This document shows positions 11,123-25,100 of a DNA stretch of 64,000 nucleotides, piece after piece; position 1 is the stretch's first letter; the number at the start of each line of letters is the position of its first letter. Both the position numbers and the translations under genes were made by a program. The notes beneath the pieces were generated by a model, which worked only from the letters and a program-made list of their open reading frames with translations, did not search any database and was not told the origin of the DNA. The DNA is taken from positions 2,248,001 to 2,312,000 of the forward strand of contig NC_088715.1 of assembly GCF_963576615.1 (NCBI RefSeq), given 5' to 3'. Source of the stretch: Watersipora subatra. Its lineage: Eukaryota; Bryozoa; Gymnolaemata; Cheilostomatida; Watersiporidae.

Positions 11123-12971
11123 ACGGACACCAATCACATTCCAGTTTCAATATGCATACTGAAAGCTTTTATAAAGACAGCCATCTTTGAAGCTAGTGTA
11201 TATTAGCCTGAAGTATGGGATTGCCAATGAAACTCGATTCTATGCTCTACCTTCCAACATGCTTCAATTCAGTAAAAAATACATTATTAGATATTTCATT
11301 ACCTAAAATGTATCGCATTCTTTTAAATATTACACGACCCATAGTGGCTGTGGAAGGTCTGTGTAATGTGTGTCCAAAATAGTGAGTTGCAACAACATGT
11401 TTAGTTTATGATAAATATGACAGTATATTCAGTGACAAAGCTTACACGCATAAAAGCATGTACATGATTTCCAGTCGATTTCAAAGAATAATTTAAAATG
11501 CTGATAGTAACAAGTTCTTTTAAAATACAGTGAAGTAAAAAGGACAAAGCAAAACCTGAAAGAGAAAGCAAACATAAAACAGGGAGAATACAATGCTCAT
11601 CAAAATTAAAGAGCATATTTCTGTGTTCATTGAAGAAGGAAGTGATTTTCAGTTCATTTGTCTACACAAAAGTCAGAATATTTGAATATAAATCGTAACA
11701 CAAGAACGTGTAAAAATGTGAGTCAGGAATCCATCTTGAGTAGTTTGTTAATTATATCAGATATTGTGTGGTAAAGAGCTATTGAGTGATAGGGCAGGTA
11801 GAGGTAAAGGCTGTAGAACATCATGCCAAAAACTAGAAATAGAACTGTGTCTAAAGTAACTTGTTAAGGAGTGTCAGAGGAAGTAATCAAAACATGCATC
11901 CCACAGCAGCTGTAGACGACAGTGAAATAAAGCAACCCTTCCAAAGTCTTTTTTGGAAAATAATGCATAGGGGTGCTAAGTGACATGGCCATTTGTAACT
12001 TCGCAATATTTTTGTTGCAGTCAGAAGAAATACAACCCAATCAGGCTCTCTCTGATAGGAAAACTATATAGCACTTCTCGGTAACGCTGCATAGCCTTGT
12101 GTGTGTGCCCCAATAATTTCACCATCGGCTATTTAATCTAAGTTGAAGAAACTGCCCCCAGTTAAGCAACACATTGCATATGTGAATTAAACAACATAAT
12201 GGCATTTATCATAGGTTTGTTAGAAACTGAGTTTTAGTTTATTAACTAGATGCTGATGGAAACTTGAGAATAAAATTCGAGCGCAGCCATTTTATTCAGA
12301 CAACCTACTGTTATTGACTAGACGCTGCACGAGAGCACTTGAAATTTAAGCCAACGAGCATATGAAATTAAAGCCAACGCCAAATGAACTTTTGTTCGCG
12401 ATTATAACCACGGGCTATAATATCAATTTTATGTTATTTTACAAATTAAAAACAAAAGTAGCAACAAGCTAGTTATAACAAACTAAATCAGATAACTAAG
12501 TCGCTTAACATTGAGTTTTAAAAGGATACGGAATAGGTGTCTCTCCCAAGGCTCCAGCATGTAGAGAGCGGAGCACAGTAGGTACTGAAAATACCAGTAA
12601 CTAAAAAATCCCATATTTTTTGTATCTCGATCCCATTCTGTTTTTCTTCGGCTACTACCCATCTTACATTAACTTTTCACCAAATTGGGAAAATAGGTGC
12701 AATATAGGTTGGAAGGAATTTCGTCCTAGATACAAGTCTAATCTTTCGTCGACGAATGACACTTTGTCGCTGCTTATTCCAACTAAACTCTGAGCTACAC
12801 AAATCGGAGAAACGATGGGAGTCCGCAAAGAAGATGGAAACTATCATATTTTTACTACGGTTATTGACAAGGTTCAAGGCCAGCAACAAAATAGCAAGTT
12901 GCCAAAACGTAAATTGATCGAAACGAAGAGTCTCCGCTACATTATTGTTGTTAGGTCCTGAGGCTTGAAGC
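11123..12971. other. Intergenic region upstream of CEBPZ
   Basis: No coding exon or repeat end is recognised. The last few hundred bases must hold the CEBPZ promoter and 5' UTR, but no TATA box or initiator can be singled out. Confidence 0.4.
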
Positions 12972-13115
12972 ATGGCGGAGTCTAAACGAGAGTGTTCAAA
13001 AGAAAAGTTTAAACCTATAGTGACAGATGATAAGGATACTTCTGAAACTACAGTAGTCGAACATAAAGGGGAGGAAGATGTTTTACACGAAGTTGTAAAG
13101 TTAGGAGGGAACAAA
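12972..13115 (+). CDS. CEBPZ: CEBPZ exon 1 (coding part)
   Basis: Opens MAESKRECSKEKF and ends EDVLHEVVKLGGNK, the conserved LGG motif of the CEBPZ N-terminus. The donor is AAA|GTATGC, phase 0. TGA-AGC directly precedes the ATG in frame. Confidence 0.85.
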
Positions 13116-16100
13116 GTATGCGTATAAACCTCTCTTGCTTGTGTCAAACTGATAGGTGTCAGTGCGGTCACGTGTTGCTCACTAACTGCACAGGCAACTT
13201 GCTAACACACCTAACACACTTTTGCTAACTCCAGTCACGATTTGATGTGACCCAATAAACAAAATTAGGCTAAGGACTCAAATTTAGGAGGTGCATTACT
13301 TCCACATGTTTTAGAGTGCTCCAAATGAAAAGAGAAGTTGCCAACTGCTATCTTACTTTCGTTACACGGCCTTTCGATTTCGATTATCTTAATGTGTATT
13401 TAAAAATTACACCTTCATTTTTTATTTTATAACAGTTGTTTTAGTGTATTACAACTATTTTAATTCTACAGTGTGATTGATATTTTAAAATCACTAGAAT
13501 TTTACAGTAAAAAGGCTTAACAAGATCAATGATATACAGCCCCCCAAGGATAGCCGACGGCTCTCATATGGGCGGGGTTTAATGATGGAGCTCTGTTGGG
13601 ATGAACCCTAACACGGCACCCGAACAAACAAATGCGCTGAATAAAGTCCCTTGTAAATTTACAAATATTATTGAACTATAACGGTTATTTTACTGATCTG
13701 TTTGTTTCATTTTGTTGTCAAATAAATATAGTTGCCCAATATTGTCACCATTATGATCAGTCAGTTGCCATTCACAAGTATTCGTGATATTAATAGTCAC
13801 AATCATAAAATAGCCCAAATTCGGTTTTGTATTTAGATTTGTGCGAAAACTACACTGCACAGCTTTGCCTGCTGTCCCATCTTATTGGCCTGGTAAAAAA
13901 ATGTGACAACAATGAAAGACTTTGTCATTTTATATTAGGGGTGGCAAAATATTAGTCAAAAACTAGGGAAAAATGCCGTTGTTCGGGTAATTTTGGGTAA
14001 ATTATATTCAACTTTAAGCATATACTACGACCTTTACCAATTTCAAAATTTGTAAAATAGGGTAGTTTGAAGTGTTTTATTTTGCATGGATCCATTATTT
14101 TGGTTAGGTATTACCCCTACATTGTTGAAATTCAAGGTTTGTTATTGTGAACCGCGGGGTCTACTGACTGAATGAGCTAATGAAACGATAACAGCGAGTC
14201 GTGTTTTCCAAAACCTAACAAGGCAACGCAACCGCCCTGCGAGAATTGTGCTAGCTCCGAAACCCAGGCCAGCACAATCCCAACAGAGCCCAATCATTAA
14301 ACCCCGCCCATATGAGAGCCGTCGGCTATCCTTGGGGGCTGTGTATCATTGATAAGATACTGCTACAGTTGCACTACTTTTTAATTAAGCTTTCAAACTG
14401 GTGAACATGCAAATGAAGAAACAGTACTCGCTAAAAATAAATATATAACGTAGTAAAAATCGCATTGAGGGCTGAAAGTAATGTTTCTTTTCATTCAGTT
14501 GAAGTCCCGCAACTACAATATACAACCATTATTTGTTCCAACATTCAAGTAATATTCAATTATGACATATTCACTGTTAGATGCACATGTTGATATAAAT
14601 CAGTTCTGAAAAAGCTTTTTTCAATCTCTCAAACTAACTGTTTCAACAAACTAACCTCTTTAGGAAAGTCAATGGTGCTAACAGAAACTAAGGACACAGT
14701 TTACTTCATTTGTCTCTTCAATGTGTGTTAACTGCTTTGTTAGCCATTCAGTATCGCTGGTACTAGTATCACTAGCGCTCGTGGTTCACCCAGGCTCAAC
14801 CACCTCTAAACTTTATTTCATTGCATAACATTTCAGCATGTACAATTTGCCACACACCAAATATTGCTTTACAAACACGTAAGATATATAAAAACATCTA
14901 TAAAGTGTGAAAATCCACACTAGTAGTTGGACAAGCGCCGCTTGCTTCTACAGCAACCACAAGCATAAATTAACAAAGTAGTACCAATGTCGAAATTTGA
15001 CTGAGTGGATTTCAAACCAAAATTACTACTGAATTGACTCTTGCATCACCGAAGGACTCGCTCTATTCTTCAAATTCAGACATAAATCTCTGGCACATTT
15101 CTAACCCAAAATACCGTCTTGTAAGAAAATGGCTCTTCCTGCTGACTGAAGTAGCTTCTCTAATCCACACTTTGGAGTGAAATTACAAGATGATTTCACG
15201 TGCTATTATTTGTCAGGTAAAAAGGCAATAAACTACAAAAAAACATTTTTGTGACTACTCAATTTCTCTCGATGCATAAGCTATATTTAGTTTAATGTTT
15301 CGACGGCATACGACACACCTAGTAGATGTATAAGACCCCTAACCAGCTTTATCTTCACGAAGCTATAGCCTGTTGACAGAAGGAACCAGAGAGTCAAGTC
15401 CATCTAAATGTGAATTCGTTACTTGCACAAGCTGTGGACTTATCAAGTCATTCATGTTAGTTGTTGCTCTGTAGAAAGATTTGGCTCTAATAGATGTTGA
15501 TGATGCATCTGATGTTGAGGATTTAGAGATAATCAATGATGACACGGAGCCAGTCAAAAGAGATGACATCTTGCAGTTTATTGAGGAGCTTGGCATTCGT
15601 AAGGAGCGGCCCGATGAGTTGTAGGTTGCTAACACCAGTTTCTTGGGCTAATCCCATAGACTAGCTAAGGATACATGAAATTTCTGAGGATCTTCAAATA
15701 TCAAATAATCTTCAAATATCAAATAATCTTCAACGCTATAGTTGTTTATTTCGACAGTTGAACTGAGCAGTTGTCTTCTCTCTGTCACATTGAGACTCAC
15801 TAAAAACTGTATGTACTCGGCCGATAACTCCTTAAAGATGTGGTTGCGTCAAATTTGAGTTGATTTTAAAAGAAAGCATTTTTTTCTCTATCAGTTGATA
15901 TGTTGTTTGTTGTGTTAGGCGATCTCATTGCAAAGATATTTGAAGATTAAAATCGAAAAAATCTGATCGCGGTTAAAACGCTCAGGCCAAAAAAACATGC
16001 CCAGACTTGTCCAAAATGATGTCACGCGTGATTTATCTGTCAATATATCTCGTATTCACATCGGCTATTTGCGATGAAAGTCTAGTCCTTCGCGGCTCTA

Positions 16101-19100
16101 TTGGCATATATTTTATTTTGTATTTGCTCATGTTGGTTAGAATAAAATTTTAAACCCCGCTACAGATACATTATTATGAATGTTTCAAACGCCTCAAATA
16201 ACGAAAATTGAAAATTTGTCTTACTCACTTTCTCCAAATGCTGTGTAAACATTTGAGTACCGACTACCAATTCTAACGGTCTACGGTAATTCTGTCAAGC
16301 AAACTGTAGAATAAGGTCTTTGTATCAGCACAGTTCCGCCGCTACCCACACTAACGATATACAGCCTCCCAAAAGTTCCGCCCACATTATGTCCGTCGCC
16401 TATCCTTGGGGCTGGGCTGTATATCATTGCCAACACCGAAAACTAGTTTCTTACTACCGTGAGTAAAATAAGCAAGCCGCGTGTTTGAAAAGAATATACA
16501 TAGGGATAGAGTTTTAAGGATGAGAAGTCTGCTGCAAACTGGATTTGAACTCACATTCTCCAGTTCTGCGGACATCCATATACCGTATCCAATTCACTAC
16601 AATATTCTGCAAATCATGTTTTGCATTATCTTTAACAATATGATTTTATTATATATTTTTACAAGCAAAAAGATTTTCATCTCGGCATAAAGCTTTTAAT
16701 AAAAATATTCAAGCCGTGGCCACTCACATAGTATTAGCTGATACAATAAGACAAATTCTATGTAATTTTATGCAGCACACATTCAAGTCTCTCTTTCCCC
16801 TTTATGGCAGTTTCCACACTGACAAAGCTGCTTCGGCTGGTGGGACGACATAAACATCCTGTAATCAGTAAAACAAATGCAATAAATATACATCATTCAT
16901 AGATATGCCATTCTAAAGCGTATTTACTGAAAGCTTTCAAATTGGGAGTTTGATAGATTGCGAGTGTAATTTTAAAAACGAATAAATGTTTAACAAAGGC
17001 ACAAGTACGCCAAGCCAACGATTCGAAGCTTTGGTTGTGGAAGTTAAAGATTTGCATTGATCAATCGATTTTCTTCACTTTCTACAAGTGAAAAGTGAAC
17101 ATCTAAAGTCAAATCATAAATCTAATTTACTAGATAAAACTGCCACAGAAAATTTGAAGCAAATGTAGCTAGGTGAACCGATTAGAAAATATAAAACGAT
17201 GACTAGTGATAGCAAAAAGTTATAAGTTTATTAATTAGTACATGTATTAATGAGTACTAAAATATTACCTTTAGTATGTTCATCAATCTAAGCCATTGTA
17301 TTGCTAGATGCTAAAGAATAAAAAGAAACCGTCAAGAACTTACTGGACATACGTATCTCGCATGCGCAGGAAATTACATTTTAGCCTCAAACAGGGAAAT
17401 ATTATCTGAATGTAAACCCAACAGGAAACTCTAGGAGATTCAAAGTAAAAGATAAAATTATCTCCATTCTTCGATCTTCCTCCGTAGAACTTCAACTACC
17501 TGATGCAAAGAAAACTTGGAGTCACCTTCGCAGTAACTTTACAGCAATTTTTACAATTATGTTGTTTGCCAATAAAATGTGTCGATTGAGTAATTCATTA
17601 AAGTAACGATGTTAATTAATTTAGTAAATATCGATGTCCATGCGATTTAATAATAGAGTAAAATCCCTAAAATTGAGATCACAGACAACACGTTTTACGA
17701 GTGATAACATTTATTACGGCATATATAAAAATTTCGCGCTGATGATTGGCTAAGGAAGCGACCTCATATTTATCGCTCGTAGTTTCTTTTCAGATGTATT
17801 GTTTGTGACGTCACGAAACAAGCACCCGCTGGAATGTGAGCTTTTTAAAAGAGGGCCTCATTCAAACGCATATATCTCTGGACATGGTTGGTCTACAAAG
17901 ACAAAAATGGCATCAAATTGTAGCTGATGTTTTAACCTTTTGTGGGTCTTAATTTCATTAAATCAAATTTTTTGACGCAACCACATCTTTAAGGTTTGCA
18001 TGTAGAACTAGATAAGCTATATTTAACTGTTACAGAAAACTTGAATGTAGGTGAAACATTTTTGTTAGACAAGTTCACCGTGGGTATATAGAGGCGACAT
18101 GTATCAAAATGTCTGTCTACATGTGTACACCTTCACTTTTAGTTTTATGCATATTTAGTCAAATCAATCGAAGTTTCATCACTCTTTTGTAAGTAAGCTT
18201 CATGATATAAACCGTTGAGGATTGTCCACTTTCATATCTTACTAACTAATCTTACTTATTAATCTACTAATCTTACTTACTAATTTACTAATCTTACTTA
18301 CTAATCTATTGATAGCAAAAAAGAGAAAAAGGTGAAACTCGCCATTTCTGAATACGTTGTTGAGCCATCATCTTCTAAAGGGGGAAAGAAAAGCAAAAAC
18401 AAGTTCAAATGTAAGTTAGAACCTGTCAGAACCTGTCACATCAGTTCTACTCGTCAAAACATGTCACATCAGTTCTACCTGTCAAACCATGTCACGTCAG
18501 TTCTGCCTGTCAGAACATGTCACGTCAGTTCTGCCTGTCAAAACATGTCACTTCAGTTCTGCCTGTCAGAACTTGTCACATCAGTTCTGCCTGTCAGAAC
18601 ATGTCACATCGGTTCTACCTGTCACAACATGTCACATCAGTTCTGCCTGTTAAAATATGTCACATCAGTTCTGCCTGTCAAAACATGTCACATCAGTTCT
18701 ACCTGTCAGAACAGGTTATATCAGTACTGCCTGTCAGAACATGTCACATCAGTTCTGTTGGTCAGATCAGGTCACATCAGTTCTGCCTGTCAAAACATGT
18801 CACATCAGTTCTACCTGTCAGAACAGGTTATATCAGTACTGCCTGTCAGAACATGTCACATCAGTTCTGTTGGTCAGATCAGGTCACATCAGTTCTGCCT
18901 GTCAGAACCAGTCACATCAGTTCTGCCTGTCAGAACATGTCACAGCAGTTCTGTCTGTCAGATCAGGTAACATCAGTTCTGCCTGTCAGAACATGTCACA
19001 GCAGTTCCACCTATGTGTGTGCGTGTGTGTTTACACAGTGCACCCTCAGGGTACAATATTAATACATTTCAGGGTTGGCGTCGAATGGCCAAAAAATCGT

Positions 19101-22100
19101 ATGTAAGCGTATAGAAACCGCAGTAATTATATAATGCAAACATCCCCTGGTAAAAATCATCAAGATTTTATATAAGTACTGTACATGTTAAAAATTAGTA
19201 TGTTAACCTTAGTAACTATAGTTACCTACAGTAACTTTAGTGTTATCTGTTACTTTAGTGGTTATCTGCATTAAAATGTAACATTGCAGTGCGCTATGTG
19301 CAGTATGTACGGTAGGGAGTTCTTACCTTCAAGACAGACGTATGTATTACAGAAACTTGGAATTTAACTTAAATGAATTTAGCTTACTAAACCTCAATTT
19401 TTTTCACTAAAGTTTTATCACCTATCAGTTGCCCGCTTGGTTTTCACTATAACTTTTAGTTGACTTCATTAATACCTTTTTTAACCTAATTCAGCCCGAA
19501 CGATGCTGTTCTCAAAAATATTCTGTTTAATACGTAATGAAGTTGATTTTATGTTAGCGGGTTTAGAGAAGTTGTCTGGCCACGAAACCTTTTGTTTGAA
19601 GGGATTGCAACTCTAACTTTGCTACCGGTTTTACCGGGAAAATATTACCGGTTTTCACACAAAAAATACTGAACTGAGAAAAATCGGTGATCCCGTCTCT
19701 TTCAGGCATTGTGAAAATGTTCTTGGCGCACAGCATTTCGGCGTTTTTATTATCTCGAATTACATAATAAGCACATTGACTGCCAAAGTTGAACTCTGGC
19801 AAAAATTTTATTGACTTTGTGTAGTGAAATAAAGTTTGTATGGCGAAGTGGAAAAATCATCATGTTCCACTTCGTGAGGTGAAAAAATCGTATAACAGGG
19901 TAATTATATCCCGAGGATGCACTGTACTTGTTTGAGCTTGTCATTTTGGCTGGCCTCTTTTTTAAGATCGGCTGCTGTAACTATTTATGTTCAGGAGTAC
20001 CTGTAGTGTCTTGTCGCTCTCTGATACAGTAATAATATACAACAGCTCTTGAAAAGTGACAAGGATTGGTGGATGTGAGCATATAAACAGTTTTATACTT
20101 CAACAGTCTAGGCATATAACATTTGAATAAATTGTAAGAAGTTGTCTACTTCCTGTTCGGAATATAAAAATCCCGATAGATTTCCAAGCCTGTGTGACTT
20201 TTTGGATAGCTCTGTACGAATGATTGGCTCATGAAATAGCTCTTCACGCTGATTGACCTATGTGATGGCTTAACAGTTATAGAGTGTAAATATATGCTAC
20301 TTGTGATCTTTGCAAAATTAGCAATTGCTGAGTTTGCGTATCTCTTGCTGTGGTATGATCCAGGATATATGATGGCAATAACTTATTAGTACTTGCATAT
20401 TCAGTATACTGTGCAACTTTATCAAGAGCTTCAACCAGATGGATATAGTAAGATATTTGAGTCATCACTTGTATTCAAGCCTAAGATCTGTATATGTGCA
20501 GTGCAAGACTCGGAGGTAAGCAGTACTACGCCTCCTGAGCTAGAAGAGGATGAAGAGACTGGTGGTGAGGCTGACCTCGCTCCCCTCCTCAAATATATAG
20601 AGAGTGGATACAAGAAGCGCTCTCAGGCTATTCTTAAGCCAGGTCGCTGGCTAGCTCAGGTTGGCTTACAGCTCATCTACGTTATATTTAGAACTGCCAG
20701 TAAGGAAGGAGTCATATTAGCCTGCCTAAGTTCATTTGGTGTGCAGTGTACTGATATGATTGAGATTCCATGTTCCCTATATAGATTTGATGTAGCCATT
20801 GCTTAACATCGGTTACATTCTGGGTTACATTCTGGCGATTCTGTCGTTAAACGAGCTTTTTCCTTGAGAGCCTCCCTTGATAAACGTTCTGCTTGATAGC
20901 AGGCTACCACATTACATACATAATATTACATAATCTCACATATTATACCTAATGTTACATAATATCACATACGGTTGTTCACACTGTGATGCACTTCAAC
21001 TTTTCACTTTCTCAACTTTTCATGAGAACTTTTCTCCCTTTTAATAACAAGGGCAAACGTATAACAAGTATACCTACCTCAAATTTTAACTTTTTTTAAT
21101 TTAGTTTTTGTGTGTGCACAAAAGCTAAACCAAAAAATTCCATATCACAAAATTTCATTAAAGTACTCAATGTTGTGAAATCTTATTAAAATAGGTAATA
21201 TCATGAAAATCCATGAAAATACTCTATTGATGTTTGATGAGCATGTAAAGAGAAGTCAGACTACCTTTGAGTACATGGCAATAAATATCACATATCACCA
21301 ATTCTTTGTTTACTTTCTTGCAATTTTTCTTATCATGTACCATAGTTCATTTTTACGCATACATTTGCAACTTAGCTACCATATTGCTTCTGTGACTTCG
21401 CTAACAGTGAAAGAATATTTTTAGCATGGTGTCATAACTCCTAGTCAATGAAAGAGTTATTGTGGCCATGTTATACCTATTCTTGCCTGCCGCTATGGGA
21501 CTAGGAAGTATTAAATGGTCAGAGGTGGGATGGAGAGAGGTGACTGGTCAGTCCTCTGTCTGGTTGTTTATCAATAATTAATAGATATTGACTTTGGTTC
21601 ATTTGCAGTTGGAGAGCAAGGATCACTCTGTACACACAGGCAGACCTAACAAAGACTTGGCAATCATAGAGAAGTTTGCTAGTCAAGTTCTTGATGATGA
21701 CACAGACATTACAAACTCCAGTAAGTTACATTCAAGTGTCCACTGCTAAGTTGACAGCCTGTCAACCTGACAGCCTGTCAAGGAGGGTGCAGTCATACGG
21801 AGACATTCGTTTCTCGCGAGAACTTTACAATCAAAACAAGGTCTCAGCTTCACTGCACATCAACTAATCGCAAAGAGACGAACGGAATAGAGACGGGTAA
21901 CTCTTCAACTTGAACGCAATAGCTGATCTCAACTATAGCAGCGATAAAACCTAGTGGCATCATTTTTCTTCTCAGCGTTTTAACCGTGTTAAAGATTTGT
22001 TGGTTTTAATCTTGCAACTGGCAATAAGATCACCTCAAACATCAACAACACACACAAATGATAGAATAATACTGATACTTTCTGATAAAATTTACTAAAG

Positions 22101-25100
22101 ATTTTGTACAAGTTCATCTTTAAGGAAGGTGTTTCACGGTGATAATGCTTTTTCTGTTGAGGGAGAGAGAGCCAGGATATCTGAACACCTATATCTAGTA
22201 TAAAAGTTACATGTTTTTGCAGTAGTCTTTATGTGTTCTGGCTAAAGCCTAATTTAGTAAGTCCACGGCCACGAATATTCAACCAACCATAGGCGTAAAC
22301 CCTAACAATATCATGTTGCCAAAAACAGTTTTTCAGCTTCTTTTTTATAATCATTCAGGCCACTAGTTTATATACTGCCAATCATTTTTATAGCGCAATC
22401 AGGAGCAGATAAGTCAAACAAAGACTGGGTTAAGAAAATGATATCCAAAGGAACCCTTGCTGACAGGGCAGCAGCGCTGACTACTCTCATACAAGAGGAT
22501 GCCGTGCACAACATATCTAGTTTGGAGGGTATGGTCAAGATGGTGAGCAAGAAGGATCGAAGAGAAAGTATGGCTGCTATCGGTACGGTAACCAAACAAT
22601 TAGTTTTATAATTGATCAGAATTAGTTGCTATTAGAATTGAAACTAGCATTGTGGGTAATAGTGCATTAGCTCTAGTAACAGTCACACTTTTTGTCCACT
22701 GCTCAGTTACAGCTACATGTAGTTGATTTGTCATAGATGTATGCATGTAGTTGATTTGTCATAGATGTATGCATGTAGTTGGTTTGTGATAGATGTATAC
22801 ATGTAGTTGATTTGTTATAGATGTATGCATTTAGTTAACTTACCATATTTATACCAGGTTATATACTACCTATATCAGGCTATATACTACCTATATCAGG
22901 TTATACACTACCTATATCAGGTTATATACTACCTATATTATTTTATACACTACCTATATCAGGTTATACACTACCTATATCAGGTTATACACTACCTATA
23001 TCAGGTTATACACTACCTATATCAGGTTATATCCTACCTATATCAGGTTATACACTACCTATATCAGGTTATATACTACCTATATCAGGTTATACACTAC
23101 CTATATCAGGTTATACACTACCTATATCAGGTTACACACTACCTATATCAGGTTATACACTACCTATATCAGGTTATACACTACCTATATCAGGTTACAC
23201 ACTACCTATATCAGGTTATACTACCTATATCAGGTTATACACTACCTATATCAGCTTATACACTACCTATATCAGGTTATATACTACCTATATCAGGTTA
23301 TACATTACCTATATCAGGTTACACACTACCTATATCATTTTATACACTACCTATATCAGCTTATACACTACCTATATCAGGTTATATACTACCTATATCA
23401 GGTTATATACTACCTATATCAGGTTATACACTACCTATATCAGGTTATATACTACCTATATCATTTTATACACTACCTATATCAGCTTATACACTACCTA
23501 TATCAGCTTATACACTACCTATATCATATGTATTATTATGATTGTTTTTTTCAGGTTCCCTAAAAGATATCTTTATTGATCTGCTTCCTAACAAAAGACG
23601 GCTGCGGTCATTCCAGCAGGTGAGTTTTGCCGAATCATAGATTCTGGAGAGGAGATGAGACTCGTGTTTAGGAGGTTTTGTCTGTTGCTTAGAAAGTTTG
23701 CTTCCCTACATTGTTATATTTTACATTAAATCTCTACTGTCAAAATGTAAGGCTGACAAGTCTAGACAGGTGATCATCTTGCAAGAGAGCTATTTATTGT
23801 GTCAGTGACACTCAGTAGTGCCCCATAAGAACCTCATGTCTCAAGCGTTCTCTGATTTATTTGCCTTCTTACCTTCGGTCTCAGGTACAAATGTAAGTGT
23901 AAGGCTGTCTTTACAGATGCCCTTGGAGAGTTTACAGAAGATGGCGGGAGGTAATAAGGAGACTCAGGATCGTCTCCTCGCTCTTTGGTATTTTGAATCC
24001 CGTCTTAAAAAGGTTTATGAGACCTTTATCAGTGCTGTACTTTCTGCTACATTTGACACGGTCATAGCCCATAAGCTCTCCTCTCTCAAGGTCAGTTTTA
24101 ACAATTCCTATAGTAAATTATAAACCAGAGCTGTCTTTCCTTGCCAAGGCTAGTCATCTAGCAGTAGGACAACTCTTATCAATTGTAATGCTGCCATCTA
24201 GACTTGTTTACTTATAGCTTAGTATAGTCTTGGTAAGTAGAGTGGTATACAGACGCTACCTTACTTTCAAATATCATCTTACGAACAACGATAGATATGA
24301 ATGGTGTTGCTTGTACAGTCATTACCCTATAACCCTTTATAATTATATTTAACATTGTTGCATAAAAGCTCATTGCACTCAGTGATGTGTTTGCAGCCAA
24401 AACTGGCTTTTCATTTTGCAATAGAAGAGGAGTTAAAAGCGCTGATCAATTGTAAGCCGAGTTTATATAACAGCTATGATGCTATCAAATAATCTGTATA
24501 TATTTTTCTCAAATTTTGTGTGTATGTATGTCCAGATATACAAATATTGTATATCTATATATTATTACATTGTATATTAAAATATTATAGTTATATATTA
24601 TTACAAGATATTGTGTATACAGATGTAGCTATTAAAATCTCAGAAGTAGTATTTTCCGCATTATGCTGGATTTGATCTCACACAGATATCTACCACAAGT
24701 TTAAAATCCAAGCGCTTTACCACTGAGCCACACAGAGAAATGATTGAGATGTCATTATATATCCTGTAGAAGTGTGCGGGCGCTAATTATTTTAGCACTG
24801 CACCCACGCATTATGACGCCCCTGTTAAGAAATATTTTTCGTAAGGTTCAATTACTACATCTGGTGTCAAGCCCAATTCTTCTCACGTGGACAAGTATAC
24901 TGTATTCATGAGAAGAGCCTTGACATACTCCCTTCTTTCGGTCAAACAAAGTGCGATATCTCATTTTTACATTTGTACGAGTATCAAAAGATAATAGTGA
25001 CGTATTCAAAGCTTCTGGTGGAACATTAATCTTTTTTATACGCACACACTTCCACGCAAGAATTGTCATTATTAATTCAACATATTCAGAATTTTTATTT

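Larger units (their letters stand above)
15836..17988. mobile_element. TTAA-flanked inverted-repeat element
   Basis: The ends are AGATGTGGTTGCGTCAAA and its exact 18-base complement. Each is directly flanked by TTAA (15832-15835 and 17989-17992), the target duplication typical of piggyBac-type elements. The termini do not start CCY as classical piggyBac does. No transposase is visible in the 2.15 kb. A small palindromic MITE (16356-16430) and a SINE (16450-16610) are nested inside. It fills most of CEBPZ intron 2. Confidence 0.65.

Noticed and set aside
12677..13171. 164-codon minus-strand open frame
   Set aside because: It is antisense to CEBPZ exon 1, which has family homology, a fixed start and a phased donor.
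18332..19106. Long overlapping open frames (HQFCLSEHVTSVLPV-type) that could be taken for repeat proteins
   Set aside because: They are the three frames of a 28-bp tandem array inside CEBPZ intron 3. No start context, no conserved domain, and frame openness follows from the repeat sequence.
22807..23541. 244-codon frame of YLYQVIH/LPISGYT repeats
   Set aside because: Product of the 21-bp intronic array. It ends before exon 7 and resembles no protein family.
24640..24750. Possible tRNA gene on the minus strand (GTGGCTCAGTGGTAAAGCGC)
   Set aside because: A and B boxes are good, but the cloverleaf is poor, and the sequence continues into a repeat tail shared by other copies, so it is a SINE-like module.
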